A stretch of 64,000 nucleotides of DNA. It comes from Seison nebaliae. Lineage: Eukaryota > Rotifera > Pararotatoria > Seisonacea > Seisonidae. Position numbers and translations under genes: made by a program. The DNA is taken from positions 1 to 64,000 of the forward strand of contig JALJEE010002408.1 of assembly GCA_023231475.1 (NCBI GenBank). Reading direction: 5' to 3'. Numbering within the stretch: the first letter of the stretch is position 1; each line of letters begins with the position of its first letter. Positions 1-11,238 of this stretch are shown here, one piece after another. The notes under the pieces are model-generated. The model saw only the letters and a program-made list of their open reading frames with translations. It ran no database searches and had not been told where the DNA came from.

Positions 1-99
1 GGATGTGAAAAATAATGTAAAGACACTATGCAAAAAATTAGATGAGCAATTTTAACTTATCGTCCAGAATTTAATTTTTTGTTCGCAATAGAAAGTTGT

Positions 100-178
100 T
101 ATATGTCGAAAATAATTAATTTTATGTATACTTTTATATAAATTTTATTCATTATATTTAATTATTTTCGACATATAA
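100..178. repeat. Short inverted repeat
   Basis: Positions 100-119 (tatatgtcgaaaataattaa) are the reverse complement of about 159-178, separated by a 39-nt AT-rich spacer. The arms match perfectly over about 20 nt. It could be the terminal repeats of a tiny non-autonomous element or a hairpin. No coding potential is visible inside it. Confidence 0.6.
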
Positions 179-192
179 TTTCAGCCATATTT

Positions 193-290
193 AGATAACG
201 ATTTACTAATCGCCGCAGCATATATCAATCCGCATTTCGGACCAATTTCGGAATTGTTACCTTTATCACGGAGTGAAAAAATACGATAAC
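193..290 (+). mobile_element. Possible hAT-like transposase fragment
   Basis: Reading + from just after an AG at about 193-194 gives an open stretch ending at a TAA near 288-290, including AAAYINPHFGPISELLPL. This loosely resembles the AAALDPRFK-type segment near the C-terminus of hAT transposases. It is short, has no start codon and lies beside other transposon debris. The family call is a weak inference; the open frame itself is directly visible. Confidence 0.2.
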
Positions 291-299
291 ATAGAAGAA

Positions 300-2180
300 T
301 TGGGAGTGGTAGGATATTCACACTGTGAATTTCACAGTGGCGAAAAGAAGATGGTACGTGGGGTGGTATTTGGCGAATACAAGGCCATGGAAGTGGGACG
401 GGAAAGACTGGAGATGGTAAGGGACATTGGAAGGTGGTCGGAAAGAGATGAAAGAAAAGAATCTACAATAATTTCACAAGTAACAGCAGAGGAACATAGG
501 TTGTCACTAATGATGAAATCATCTATCCATGAGCTACTTATGTGTGATGTGAAAGTGATGGAATTTTCCTCGCACATTTTGTAGTCAATGAATTGGGAAG
601 ATGTGGAACAGAGGAAAACGGAAAGACGATTAGAAGCGTATGATGTCTTTTTGATATCACAGTTGAAGTCGCCTCCAATTATAAAATCGGTCGATTGATA
701 CTTAGAGTGGATTCAATGATTGAGAGGAACAGAAACCTGAAAAATCACTCGGTCGGAGGTAGACATTGAAACATAAGATATTATGCACGAAAAAGCAGAC
801 TACATCAATTGATAGTTGGGTAAATGAAGAGGGATGAAGATCCTTAGAAATTAAAGTACATAGACCACCAGAAGGTCGGCCAAAGCCATTATCAGAATCG
901 GGGGAGAAGCGGAGGTACTGAAACATAGATGATCAGCCACTTCGAGCCAAGATGGTTTCGAGCCAACTTGCCAAGTGTCTTGACAGAAAATGATGTCAAA
1001 GCCAGAGAAAAAGGAAATAGAAGATCGGAGGTTGGTAGAACCATGTATGTTGAGAGAGAGAAAAGTTATATTACGGATATCAGTAGAGACGTCCGAAGAA
1101 GAAGGCGATCCTTTTGTGTAAGGAGAGAAATTATGCCATAAAGAGGTGACAGGATCGGACATTATTGAATCAGTGGAAGAAGAGTTTTTTGGGGCCAAGG
1201 CTGGAGAGCCACTGTTCTTGATGATGGTTGAGTGATCACCAAATTCGACGAAGCGATCCCGAAAGAAATCATTGGTAGAAGAAGAAAAATAGAATGGACG
1301 CACAAAAGTGTTTTGTGGCCAGATGTTAGGTTCGAGGAAATCTTTCAATTTATCTAATGAAGCGAGGAGTCGTTGGAATATCATCACGTATTCTGCTCTT
1401 CATATGCCAGATCTTCACGGCTTCCAAATTAGAATCCGATATGAACTTGTCGACGTCGCTCATGATAGTGGACGGTACAAAGTTGGTGACCAGTACGGAG
1501 CGGAGTTGTGCTCCCTGCACTGTATAATCGGTACGAGTCCCGGATCGCATCGCGATGCTCTTCCTTTTTTTGAAGCTTCGTCGTTTCTATTTTCCTGGTC
1601 GGTGCTTCGACTATATTGTTGACGCGGCTTGCAGGAGGAATATGTGAGTGAGTCTCCTGGGCACTGCCATTGAGAGAAGTGGAGATGAGGCTCGATGACT
1701 CGTTGTTTTTCGATCTTACAAGGACATCGCGATAAGAGGCGATCTTATGATCGCGAGTGATCTATTGCTTATGATAATGAGCCACGAGATAATGAATTAC
1801 CACAGTTCTCGATGATTTTCTGTTGATTCGCTATAATGGTTTTTAAAGACAAAGCGATTTCTTCGAGAAGAACATGAGACTTGTTGGGTACCACGAGAGA
1901 GCTGGTGAACGATGCTACTACCTCTTTCAGTTGAGACATGATCTGCAGGTTAGAAACTCTCTTAGGAGCGGATATGTTATGTCTTATAATTATGTCTTGC
2001 TCGATTTCTTCGTTTTCTTATTGAACGGATTGATGGAATGGGAGGATCCAGGTCTTTCCCGCGGATGGACTGACCATTGCTAGGTGGCGAAAGGTGGTGG
2101 ATTCTTCCTTGATTGGAAGGATCATTGAGGGGGCTTGAGTGAGTGTTGGTGAGAGATGTACTTTCAGCGAGTGTACTCAT
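300..2180 (-). mobile_element. Decayed non-LTR retrotransposon, endonuclease part
   Basis: Minus-strand translation gives pieces of an APE-type endonuclease in the right order. 1387 down to 851 holds FLSLNIHGS and DIIFCQDTW; 926 down to 702 holds GRPSGGLCTLISK; about 700 down to 332 holds DFIIGGDFN, SWIDDFIIS and SDHLPM. These match the N, QE/T, GDFN and SDH motifs of LINE endonucleases. The frame changes near 920 and near 705, so the copy is broken. No reverse transcriptase follows towards position 1, so the element is cut off after the endonuclease. The part from 1400 to 2180 may be the upstream ORF1 region; a basic segment near 1980 is visible. The base composition is visibly richer in GC than the flanks, which also argues for an inserted element. 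Confidence 0.7.
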
Positions 2181-3417
2181 GTTTGTAAAAAAGCATATTA
2201 CTTATTATTATTATGTTTTTTATTTTTTAATTAGGGAATTAGGATACAAGAGCGAACTATTCGATTGAGAATGTCAAAAAAAAGATACAACGCTATCATC
2301 ATAGTTAGTCATAGTGAAATAGTAGTTCTTGTGATAAGAAGATAATAATGTACTACATAATTCTTTCAAAAATAAGTGCACTTTTAAGTTCGCTCAAAGA
2401 CATGCACATTTTGCACTGCAAACTGTACGAAAAATATTATCTCACTCTCTATTATCTTTTTTGAAAATTCGCAATTATTATGTCATTTTCTAATTTATAT
2501 ATTTAATTTTCTCTTCTTAAATGTAATTAAACTTATTCTACAATATAGATATAAAAGTTTTAAGCAGACAAAAATTTTTAATATAATTTTGAAACAAGCT
2601 GCAGAGACAAAACTGAATTCTTATCGAAAGTGCCCCGTTAATGCATTAAACATTTAATTTTGTTCAAAACTTTTTTCACTATCTTAAAGAGCTTGAATAG
2701 GTCTATTTGATGATATGCACTGATATAAAATACACTTAATTAGACAGAAGTTATAATCTATTTTTTTAAAACCCTATTCAAACCCGATTGCTTTAAGTTT
2801 TTACTGTATATCATAGGGAACGATAATCGGACCTAACAGTTCTTAATTTGTAACTACGAGATCTAAAATATTATATATTTATAATAGAATAGCTATATAA
2901 TAAATATAATAATATGACTATTATCGGTAATTACCGTTTAGATTTTAATCTATACAATTGTTATGTGTGAAAGTGAACGTGTAAAGACATGAAACAATTT
3001 CATGTTTTACTGATTTGTTGCTACTTAAAATTAATCAAATCAAATCAAAGTAGAATCAATTTCGATTTAGTTTTTCCTTTTTTAAGATAAACAAATAAGA
3101 AGAATGGTAATAATTGTCGAAGGATGGAAAAATTATTTAAACTTTATTAATGGTTGCTGCTTCAGAATAAAATAATATTGTTCATCGAATGTGTTGAATG
3201 GTTCTATAGTTCAAAGTAACTCGTGCTGTTGATTTTATGATTGTTGTATGAGATAAACGAAGTTAATTGCCGTGAGATGGGAAAATAATTTTTTAGCTCA
3301 TTTCTAATAATATTGCTGCCGCACTCAGTTAACACCTTGATCAATCTCTTTTCACTAATAAAACTTTTGACTATTTTGATTGTTTGAATAGAAATTTTTT
3401 ATTTTATTCTTTTCTAG
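2181..3417. other. Non-coding stretch before aldolase
   Basis: AT-rich sequence with no supported ORF. It probably holds the aldolase promoter and a 5' untranslated exon, since a strong splice acceptor (ttcttttctag) ends at 3417. Confidence 0.5.
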
Positions 3418-3420
3418 ACA

Positions 3421-4533
3421 ATGGGTGAAAAAGCAGAAGTTTGCTTAACACAATTATCTGCAGAAAGACGTAAGGCTTTAGCTAAAGTCGCTCAAGATTT
3501 AGTGAGTGACGGTCGAGGTCTTCTTGCTGCTGATGAAAGTACTGGAACAATTGGAAAACGATTTGCTGATGTTGGTTTGGAGAATGTTGAAGATAGACGT
3601 CAGAATTATAGATGTACGATTTTCGGCACTCCAAATATCAGTTCCTCCATTTCTGGTGTGATTTTATATGACGAAACAATTCGTCAAAAAGATCTGAAAG
3701 GTCGTCCAATGTGGGAATTATTGAAGGAACAGAAATTAATTCCTGGAATTAAAGTGGACAAAGGAGTAGTTACATTATTAGGTACGAATAACGAATCAAC
3801 AACACAAGGCCTCGATGATTTATTGAAACGTTGTTCTGAATATTATGAATTAGGAGCACGATTCGCCAAATGGCGTTGTGTATTGAAGATTGGAAAGAAT
3901 GGAGAATGTCCATCCGAATTGGCAATGTATGAAAATGCCAATGTTCTCGCTCGTTATGCAAGTACATGTCAACAAGCTGGAATTGTTCCGATAGTAGAAC
4001 CAGAAGTTTTGGCCGATGGTACTCATACATTGGACGATTGTCGACGGGCAAGTGAACGTGTCTTCTCTATCGTCTATACGGCATTAGAACGACATAATGT
4101 TTATTTGGAGGGAACATTATTGAAACCGAATATGATCACATCGGGAATTCAATGTGAAATACAAGCAACACCAGAAGAAGTTGCTCATGCAACTATTACA
4201 ACATTGAAACGAACAGTACCAGCAGCAGTAGCAGGAATTGTATTTCTTTCAGGTGGACAAAGTGAAAGAAAAGCCACTCAGAATTTGAATGCAATGAATC
4301 GAAAAGGACAATTGCAAACTCCTTGGCCTTTATCTTTTTCATATGGTCGTGCATTACAAAAGACTGCCATCCAACAATGGAAAGAAAGTAAAGAAATGGA
4401 AGGTTTCGTTGAAACTCAAAAAGCGATGAGTGCACGTGCAATGGAATGTCATCAAGCAGCATTAGGTATTTACAAAGATGAAGATTCTCAAGCTGGTGAT
4501 GCGTCATTATTCGTCGCTAATCATATGTATTAG
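3421..4533 (+). CDS. Fructose-bisphosphate aldolase, class I
   Basis: Cytosolic glycolytic enzyme that cleaves fructose 1,6-bisphosphate to dihydroxyacetone phosphate and glyceraldehyde 3-phosphate through a Schiff base. The 370-residue protein is full length (animal aldolases are about 363). The N-terminal region has GRGLLAADESTGTIGKR, the centre has ARFAKWRCVLKI with the conserved active-site Lys, and the Schiff-base Lys is K235 in EGTLLKPNM. GGQSE and the C-terminal NHMY with the functionally important terminal Tyr are also present. The coding region is a single exon. A polypyrimidine tract plus TAG ends three bases before the ATG, so the 5' leader is spliced, either from a non-coding exon or from a spliced leader. 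Animal paralogues (A, B, C) cannot be distinguished here. Confidence 0.97.
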   Translation: MGEKAEVCLTQLSAERRKALAKVAQDLVSDGRGLLAADESTGTIGKRFADVGLENVEDRRQNYRCTIFGTPNISSSISGVILYDETIRQKDLKGRPMWELLKEQKLIPGIKVDKGVVTLLGTNNESTTQGLDDLLKRCSEYYELGARFAKWRCVLKIGKNGECPSELAMYENANVLARYASTCQQAGIVPIVEPEVLADGTHTLDDCRRASERVFSIVYTALERHNVYLEGTLLKPNMITSGIQCEIQATPEEVAHATITTLKRTVPAAVAGIVFLSGGQSERKATQNLNAMNRKGQLQTPWPLSFSYGRALQKTAIQQWKESKEMEGFVETQKAMSARAMECHQAALGIYKDEDSQAGDASLFVANHMY

Positions 4534-4709
4534 ATGAGAAGGAATTATGAGAAAAAGAATAAGAATAATATGAAAATTTTTAATTTTTTTTTTCTTCTAC
4601 TTCGCTTTCTCACTTCAGATTAATAGATTGCATGATGAATTGTAAGAAGAATTTCTATACAATTCCTCCTTTTTTTTTAGATTAAAATTCTCATTATTTA
4701 TTTCGTTCA

Positions 4710-5848
4710 TTGACTATCGTCATGATTTCTGATAATTATTCTAAAATGAAATTGCAACTAAATAAATTAATGAAAAATTATCTTTTTTATTTTTCATTCT
4801 TTGCAAAAAAGCGAAATAACAAAATTATCTTTCACATCTTTCAAATGATGGAATTAAATCATCAAATTGTTGTTCTTGATTACTATATCAATAAATATCT
4901 CATTTTCGCTTATATAATCATTGGAATTGTTATAAATTTCGTCTCATTACTTTGCCTATTGACTTCACCTTCATTATATCGTTCTCGATCATTTATTCAT
5001 TTCCAATGGTTATTTGCCATCAATATTCTTTTTTATCTTTTCACTGTTGATCGAGTAACTCGTCATTTCGGTTTAGGAAAAGCATCCGATTTATCTTCAA
5101 TTTCTTGTTTATTATTCTTTTGGATACGATATTCACTTTTCAGTGCTTCATCACTCCTTTTAACGATAACATGCGTCGATCGAACAGTACAATTGAACTC
5201 CGTTATAATTCACAATTAACTAATCAATTCTTGAAACAACATCTATTATGCTTCTCCACCATCATCCTATCTTTTTTACTTCATTCTTATTTTCCTTTTA
5301 TTCAATCTCTTCAATCCAATTCTCTCCAAGTTGAAAGAATAAATAGAACTGAAATTAATTTCACTCAAACAAATTCAACAAAACATCTCCCACAAACAAC
5401 TAACAACGAATCAACTTGTCAATTCCGTGATCAATATCGAATGATGTTATATGACAATTATTTTAATTATATCGATATCATATCTTACTCAATAGGACCA
5501 GCAACAACAATCGTCATTGCCAATTGCATTATCATTTATAGACTACGTCAAATCAAAAAGAATAATTCACTTCGACGAACAACTTCTACTTTAATTTATA
5601 TGTCCATCTCTTTCGTTTTATTAGTAGTTCCAGTCGATTTATTACAAATACTTCGTAAAACAAAAATCATTAACTATCAACAACATCAATTCGTTCTTCT
5701 CATATTAGAACCATTCTATTATCTCAATAATATATTGCCGCCTATTTTCCTCTATTTGACTTGTGGTCAATTCAAGCGACGACTAAAACTATTTGTGAGA
5801 AACTCTTATATTTACACTCCACCCCGTTCATCATCATTCACATATTAA
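4710..5848 (+). CDS. Rhodopsin-like GPCR split by a frameshift
   Basis: Two overlapping frames together give a complete seven-helix receptor. Frame one (4710-5219) has TM1 (FAYIIIGIVINFVSLLCLL), TM2, and TM3 ending in a DRY-like CVDR. Frame two takes over near 5190-5200 and gives TM4 (LLCFSTIILSFLLHSYF), a long extracellular loop 2 with several sequons, TM5, TM6, TM7 and a short basic tail. A one-base shift is needed between the CVDR segment and TM4. No GT-AG intron can bridge it without deleting TM4, because the first downstream AG lies beyond that helix. Either the copy is a recent pseudogene, the assembly has an indel, or the frame is shifted in translation. It belongs to a divergent class A type with an unknown ligand. 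No close subfamily is recognised. Confidence 0.7.
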
Positions 5849-6061
5849 TGGAGTGTGAAAATAACAACATATTTCATGGCAATATGATTTCCAGATAACA
5901 TTACAAATATCATAAAATTAGAAAATATTCTAAATAAAATTCTCATTTAATTTCTTTTCAGCTAAAACTTTAAATTATATTTTAAATAAATCAACTCAAT
6001 AGGAAGAGATATGAAGAAAATTTTGCAATTTTTCAAAGTGATCTTTGTTTATCTCTAATGT

Positions 6062-6074
6062 GTTGCTAAGTAAC
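6062..6074 (+). promoter_or_regulatory. X-box (RFX site) upstream of MDM1
   Basis: The sequence gttgctaagtaac fits the RFX half-site pair RYYNYY-N(1)-RRNRAC (GTTGCT, A, AGTAAC). It lies 96 nt upstream of the MDM1 ATG at 6170, the usual distance for X-boxes of ciliary genes. RFX factors switch on cilium and basal-body genes in animals; binding here is inferred. Confidence 0.6.
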
Positions 6075-6169
6075 GATATTTCGCGGAAATTTGTCAGATA
6101 ACACGATAAGATTTGATAACCATTTTCTTTTACATAATAACTTCCCATTTCCATTAAACAATCGCACCA

Positions 6170-8193
6170 ATGACAATTAAACATGTTTTATTCAATTATA
6201 TTAGGCATTTAATAACTTTATTTCTAGTCTGAATATTCTTGTAAATATCGTCCTTATCATATTGTTTATTCGTCAGATAATGAAGCACATGCCGTTTGTG
6301 ATGATTCAAGTTGATCTTCTGATAATTTTAAATTTTTACCCATATATACTGATAACCATAATTTGATTTTAGAACCGACAAAACGATTTGTTGATAATTC
6401 TCCATTAATGGATGACTATTATCGAAATAAACAAGTTTCGTCCAATTATTCACATTTAACAATTCTTCTTATATATTCATAATAGATTTATGGAGATATC
6501 AGACCAATGAGAAAGAATGAAGAAACACAGACTAATAAAGAGAAGAAAGTATCTCACAAATTTAGGAATCGAGATTTCAAAGACCATAAATTAGATTTAC
6601 GACAACATCATTCCAATACGAATCACAATTCACATTATAATGAATTCGTTGGATTAGGAAGAAAACCGTTTGCTGTTCGGGAGACTGAATATCAACGTTC
6701 GTATCAACCATACCAAATCATGCCATGTGATTTGAGACGAACACGATCAGAAATACAATTGTCACATAAAAATAATTTGAAAAATACAAAAATTCTTCCA
6801 AAAGAATCTTCTTTTAAAAAAGAGAATTTACTAAATCAACAAAAGTTCGATTCTGAATTCGCCAAAAATCTCGAGCTTGATATTAGCAGTGTTTCGTCTT
6901 TCCGATCACCATCTTCCACTAAAGCATCACCCAATGCTCCTAACAAAACAATTGTCGCACCGAGAACTTTGAAAAAAGATGAATTAAAAATAGAAAATAG
7001 TCGAATAATCGAGAAACAGAATTGTGAAGATCATAAAGATTTGACACGATCGAGAAATAAAATTCTTTCCGCAAAATATAATCAGACACATGATATAATT
7101 GGAATTGAAAAGAATAATATGAAGAAAGGAAAGAAGACACGTCGACCACACACAGCTCGACATTATCAGACTAGTTACAATGCACAATATAGACCAATTT
7201 GGCAATATCGATATGTTGATGGGGAATGGGAAGCGTTCGATCAAAATAAAAAACCAATTTGGAATTCGAGTAAATCATTTCATTCAATTCCAATTAATGA
7301 TTGGTATCAAGAGATAAATGAAACTCGGAAGAGTGCAGAGAAGAATCGTCGTCTCGCTCACGCCAGTTATTTTAGTCGAAATGAATTAGATCGTTTAGAA
7401 TCGATGGAAGAGAAAATGATGGAAAAAGATGAAATTTGGCGCCGTTTCAAAAGAAGATTATTAGAAAAAAATATTAAAAATGCAACTAAAATTCGTCGAG
7501 AAAGATTCTTGGAAGATTTACAAAAACAACGAAATATGACAAGTTTCTTTTCCCATATTTATCATGTCATCTAAAATAATTCGAATTTATTTCCATCATA
7601 CTAACCAGCTCCACCTGATATCACAAATAATTATTATCGAACAAGAATCATCGACCCATCGAAGAAGAAAGATATTAAAGAGAACATCCTTGTATGTGAT
7701 GATGGCGTTCAAACAACACAATCAGCAAGACAACATTATTATATACCTGACAACTATTCATCAATTTATGAATCGATTCCTATTCGAAAATCAGAAATTC
7801 AATGCGAACCAAAAATGTATAAAGATCATGTATGGAAGAGTATGGATTGGGATTCAACCGAAGGAAACTCTCTTTGTGATGGTGTTAGCTGTTGCGAACC
7901 GATACATCGATATAAAACTCCTTCTATCTCACCTCAACCAAATCATAAGACTTATGTCCAACGACCGAACACGACGATGACAAAGCACAATTTCCCTGTT
8001 AATATTTTCATTTTATCAAGTTGTTTCATTTTAATTCTAGTACGAACGTGATGAAAATTCGTCGAATAAACTAAAAAGAAACAATATCTTAACGGATGAT
8101 AATAATTTTGATGACAATTGTGACACCGCTTCTGTCGCTTCATCATTATTGGAGAAGGCGAAGAATCGTCGAGATACTTTTTGGAAGAGATAG
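6170..8193 (+). CDS. mdm1: MDM1-like centriolar microtubule-binding protein
   Basis: Six exons close in frame to 585 residues: 6170-6184, 6228-6309, 6373-6434, 6486-7542, 7609-7997, 8041-8193. Vertebrate MDM1 is a centriole and ciliary microtubule-binding protein that restrains centriole duplication. Its diagnostic repeats are visible. SEYSCKYRPY at residues 6-15 matches the N-terminal SEYxxxF motif. ETEYQRSY lies near 119. A region around 277-350 (HYQTSYNAQYRPIW, then WYQEINETRKSAEKNRR and HASYFSRNEL) matches the conserved central MDM1 block. The C-terminus EKAKNRRDTFWKR matches the family's closing KKRKENFWG motif. Introns are 43, 63, 51, 66 and 43 nt. Exon 1 codes for only five residues. 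An X-box 96 nt upstream suggests RFX control. The single-ORF view would miss both ends of this gene. Confidence 0.85.
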
Positions 8194-9198
8194 ATTAAGT
8201 TCCGCTAACTTCTTTATAATATTTTATTTTATCTTACAAATAATTTTCTTAAATAGATTAGATATTTCGCTTTCTTTATTCTTCATATTTATTTCCAATT
8301 TAGCGAGTATTATATTATAATTAGCGAGGGAAAATAAAAGTTAAATTAAAAATGAACTGAAGAGAAATAAGTGTAAGTAAATATTAAAATCTACATATTA
8401 TTCTTGATTATATATCATTTTTTCTAATATATATACCGATTTTATATCCGTTATGAAAAACATGAGAAGAAAAACGTTCTTTTCTTTTGATTTAATTTTG
8501 AATTTTATGGAGAAAAATGTGTTATATATTTCTCTGAGAAATTTAGATTCAAGTCAATTTCGATACTCCTTCTTATAGAGTTAGTATAACATTTGAAATC
8601 GTATAGTATGAGAAAGTACCAAAAAAAAGTTGTTTCGAAGTAGTTTAAATTCCAAATGTTATACTAACTCGATTAGAAGGAGTATCGAAATTGACTCGAA
8701 TTATTTGTATGTTATGCGATGCCACTTTCTATTTAAAAGAATAAAAACTGGTTGAACGGTTGAACAATTAATTTGCCATAAGCATGTCAATAGACCATTT
8801 GATGTACTACTTTTGGTGGTAGGTTGTGTCCTCAGTTAAACTCTGTCAGTACCAGAGTTAGAATTCAAATAATTATCTCTATTCACTTGACGATAACGCT
8901 GTAGAATAATTTTGTGAGAAATGACACCAGTGCTTTCCGTTAGATTTAGTATCAAATCTCAACATTATTTCGTATTGTTAGAGGGAATGGCTCAAAAATG
9001 TTATTGCAACTTTTAGGAATTTTACTCTAAACAACTCCTTCAAGCAGTCAATTTTTTTTCTTTATAAATTTCTCAGTGGAGATTTGACTTGAAGAAAGAA
9101 AAATTCGATTCGATAATTTCTAGACGTCAATTAAAAAATGATAATTTAAATAATAAGGAAAATAAATAATTATGATAAAGTTTGTTTCATCAAATTTT
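8194..9198. other. Convergent intergenic region
   Basis: Lies between the 3' ends of MDM1 and the minus-strand coiled-coil gene. It holds the long hairpin at 8548-8700; the rest shows no supported gene. Confidence 0.5.
8548..8700. repeat. Long imperfect hairpin (MITE-like)
   Basis: Positions 8548-8598 and 8650-8700 are reverse complements over about 50 nt with only a few mismatches; both contain the block gtcaatttcgatactccttc. The loop is about 50 nt. The structure could be a foldback transposon or a transcribed stem-loop between two convergent genes. Confidence 0.75.
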
Positions 9199-10544
9199 TC
9201 ATTTTTTTCCTTGCTTTCTTTTCTTCATACGATCTTCCATCAATTTTTCCAAATTCTCTTCTGCTCTATATTGATTTTCCAAAGTATTCTTCTGAAATTC
9301 ATCATTTTGATTCTTGAACATTTGTTCTTGCTCTATAAAGTCATCACCTAATGAATTGATAGATTCATATATTATTGTAGGACATCATTGCTCACTAACC
9401 AAATAATTCGTCATAAGTCGGACAATCTTCCAATTTATTTTTATCTGTCTTATCTGAAGAATGTTTCTCGATTGGTAGAGGAACCGATGAACTTTCGTTA
9501 CCTGATGTAACTATTTCGAAAAAATATTTGAATAAAAATTTAATGTAATAATAAGAAGTTGGATAACTATCAACATTTTCAGGAGATACACCTGCAATCT
9601 TAATAATTTCTTTCTCTAATTCCTCATTCATTTCTTTTTTAACTCCTTTGTACTGTTCAAGATAATCGATGTAAACACATTGAATCTTATCATCCACTAT
9701 TTTACTTGCCCAATTGATCATTAAATCGCATTTACAATTCAAATATTTAATAGATTCACACACTTTAGGAATCTGATCATGATTACTATTCGCAATATTC
9801 TCCAAACTATGAATTGTGTTTGACATTGACTGCATTTCTTTTGGAGTGCAATAAGGAAATTGAATATTCTTCAAAAGAATTTGTGCTTTAGTTATATTAG
9901 CATGTCCTACATGTAATAAATTCTTCGTATTATAAACAATTTTTGATTTCCTTGTTCGATAATAGAAAGTCGTGCTAAATAAAAAATGAAACTTATTAGT
10001 GTCTTGTTGCGGTTTCAATAGAGACCATTCGGTTAATGCATTTCCCATTTGAATTTTGGCACTCTTCCCTAAAAGAATACAATGATTCCATTTTTTTCTT
10101 TCTCGATTAACATCATTAAAAAGTTTTTTGGCTTGTTCCACTTTCTTCGATAATTCCCCATCAATTTTGATAGTTTTCATTTTCGTTTCTAAATGGAGAA
10201 CGTATTGTCCCATTAGAAAATAAGAATTAACTTAAGAATTCATCAATTTCTTCTCGGTATGTAGCAACTTCAGCCACCTGCTGTTTTAGCTGAACTACCT
10301 CCAAATCTTTCCTTTCTTGAATATTTGACAATTTTTTTATTTCTTTAGTCAATCCACTTTTCGCCTCCTTATTCGATTCCTGTTCTTCTTGTTTACACAT
10401 TTCTTCCAAATCCAGCGAATGATTCCTTATTTGAGCTTCCAATAATTCTAAACGTTCCTCTGGTTGTCCCTTTAATATTAGATTTAATTTCTTTTGCGTT
10501 TGCAGATACCATTTCGCTTCTTTATCGCTCACTGTCGTCGACAT
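9199..10544 (-). CDS. Unrecognised coiled-coil protein, X-box promoter
   Basis: Three exons on the minus strand join in frame to 416 residues: 10544-10232, 10188-9400, 9347-9199. The introns are 43 and 52 nt, with donors gttaat and gttagt. Residues 5-140 are strongly heptad-like and charged (for example EERLELLEAQIR and KLSNIQERKDLE). The middle is mixed helical, with a Cys-containing segment. The end is acidic then basic (PTYDELFGDDF followed by EDRMKKRKQGKK). There is no signal peptide or membrane helix. I do not recognise the family. A perfect X-box lies 90 nt upstream, and the neighbouring MDM1 gene has one as well, so a ciliary or basal-body role is a reasonable inference. Candidates would be an axonemal or docking-complex coiled-coil protein. 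Confidence 0.75.
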
Positions 10545-10633
10545 AATTTTAATTAAAAAGAATTACAGAAACAGAATTTTATAATAATAATTTTATTTCT
10601 ATTCTTTCCCTAAAACAGATTTTTATTTTGAAT

Positions 10634-10647
10634 GTTTCTATGGAAAC
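10634..10647 (-). promoter_or_regulatory. Perfect X-box upstream of coiled-coil gene
   Basis: gtttctatggaaac is an exact match to the 14-nt X-box consensus RYYNYY-WW-RRNRAC. It lies 90 nt upstream of the minus-strand ATG at 10544. The motif is near-palindromic. It is the strongest RFX-type site I saw in the window. Confidence 0.7.
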
Positions 10648-11238
10648 AATTATTTGTCCAACGTCCTTCCAGCAATTTAATAAAGTATAACGAATTACTG
10701 TATTGGCACGAAATGAGGTAAGTTTATTTGGAACATGAAATAAGAAATTTCAATTTCTCACATTTCATACTAAAAAATATTTTCAGTCAAAATATCCCAA
10801 AAAAACTTCTTTCAACATAAATTTCCAATAAAATTCATATTAAGTTATAAAAAAAATTATTAATGGTAAATTAGTTGTTCCAATCGTTAAATTTCAACTT
10901 TTCAAATATTAAAAATTTGAATTATTTTTGAATAAAGTAAATTATCAAAAAATATGAAAAACATCTATAAAAAAATAATTTTTATAAAATTTTCAAATCA
11001 ACGTTCTTTCCATTGATGGGATAAAGCATGAAAGCCAAAAAGTGAAATATATTTGAAATTTTTCATATAGAAAATTCTCATTCAGATTCTTTTGAATGAA
11101 CAAAATAAAATGTATTAGATTAATTTGTTTTTGTTGGAAATTAATTTATCAAAAATTGATATCTCATCAGCTGAAGTTTGGGGAAGTTGATTTCTCTTTC
11201 TCTTTTTGTGAAGACACAAAAAAGTAAAAAAAAAAGAA
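10648..11238. other. Divergent intergenic region
   Basis: AT-rich sequence between the divergent coiled-coil and MOB1 genes. No ORF, repeat or RNA gene can be supported; it presumably holds both promoters. Confidence 0.4.

Noticed and set aside
5084..5330. Intron joining the two GPCR frames
   Set aside because: The first usable AG is beyond TM4, and donor phases do not fit, so splicing would delete a helix.
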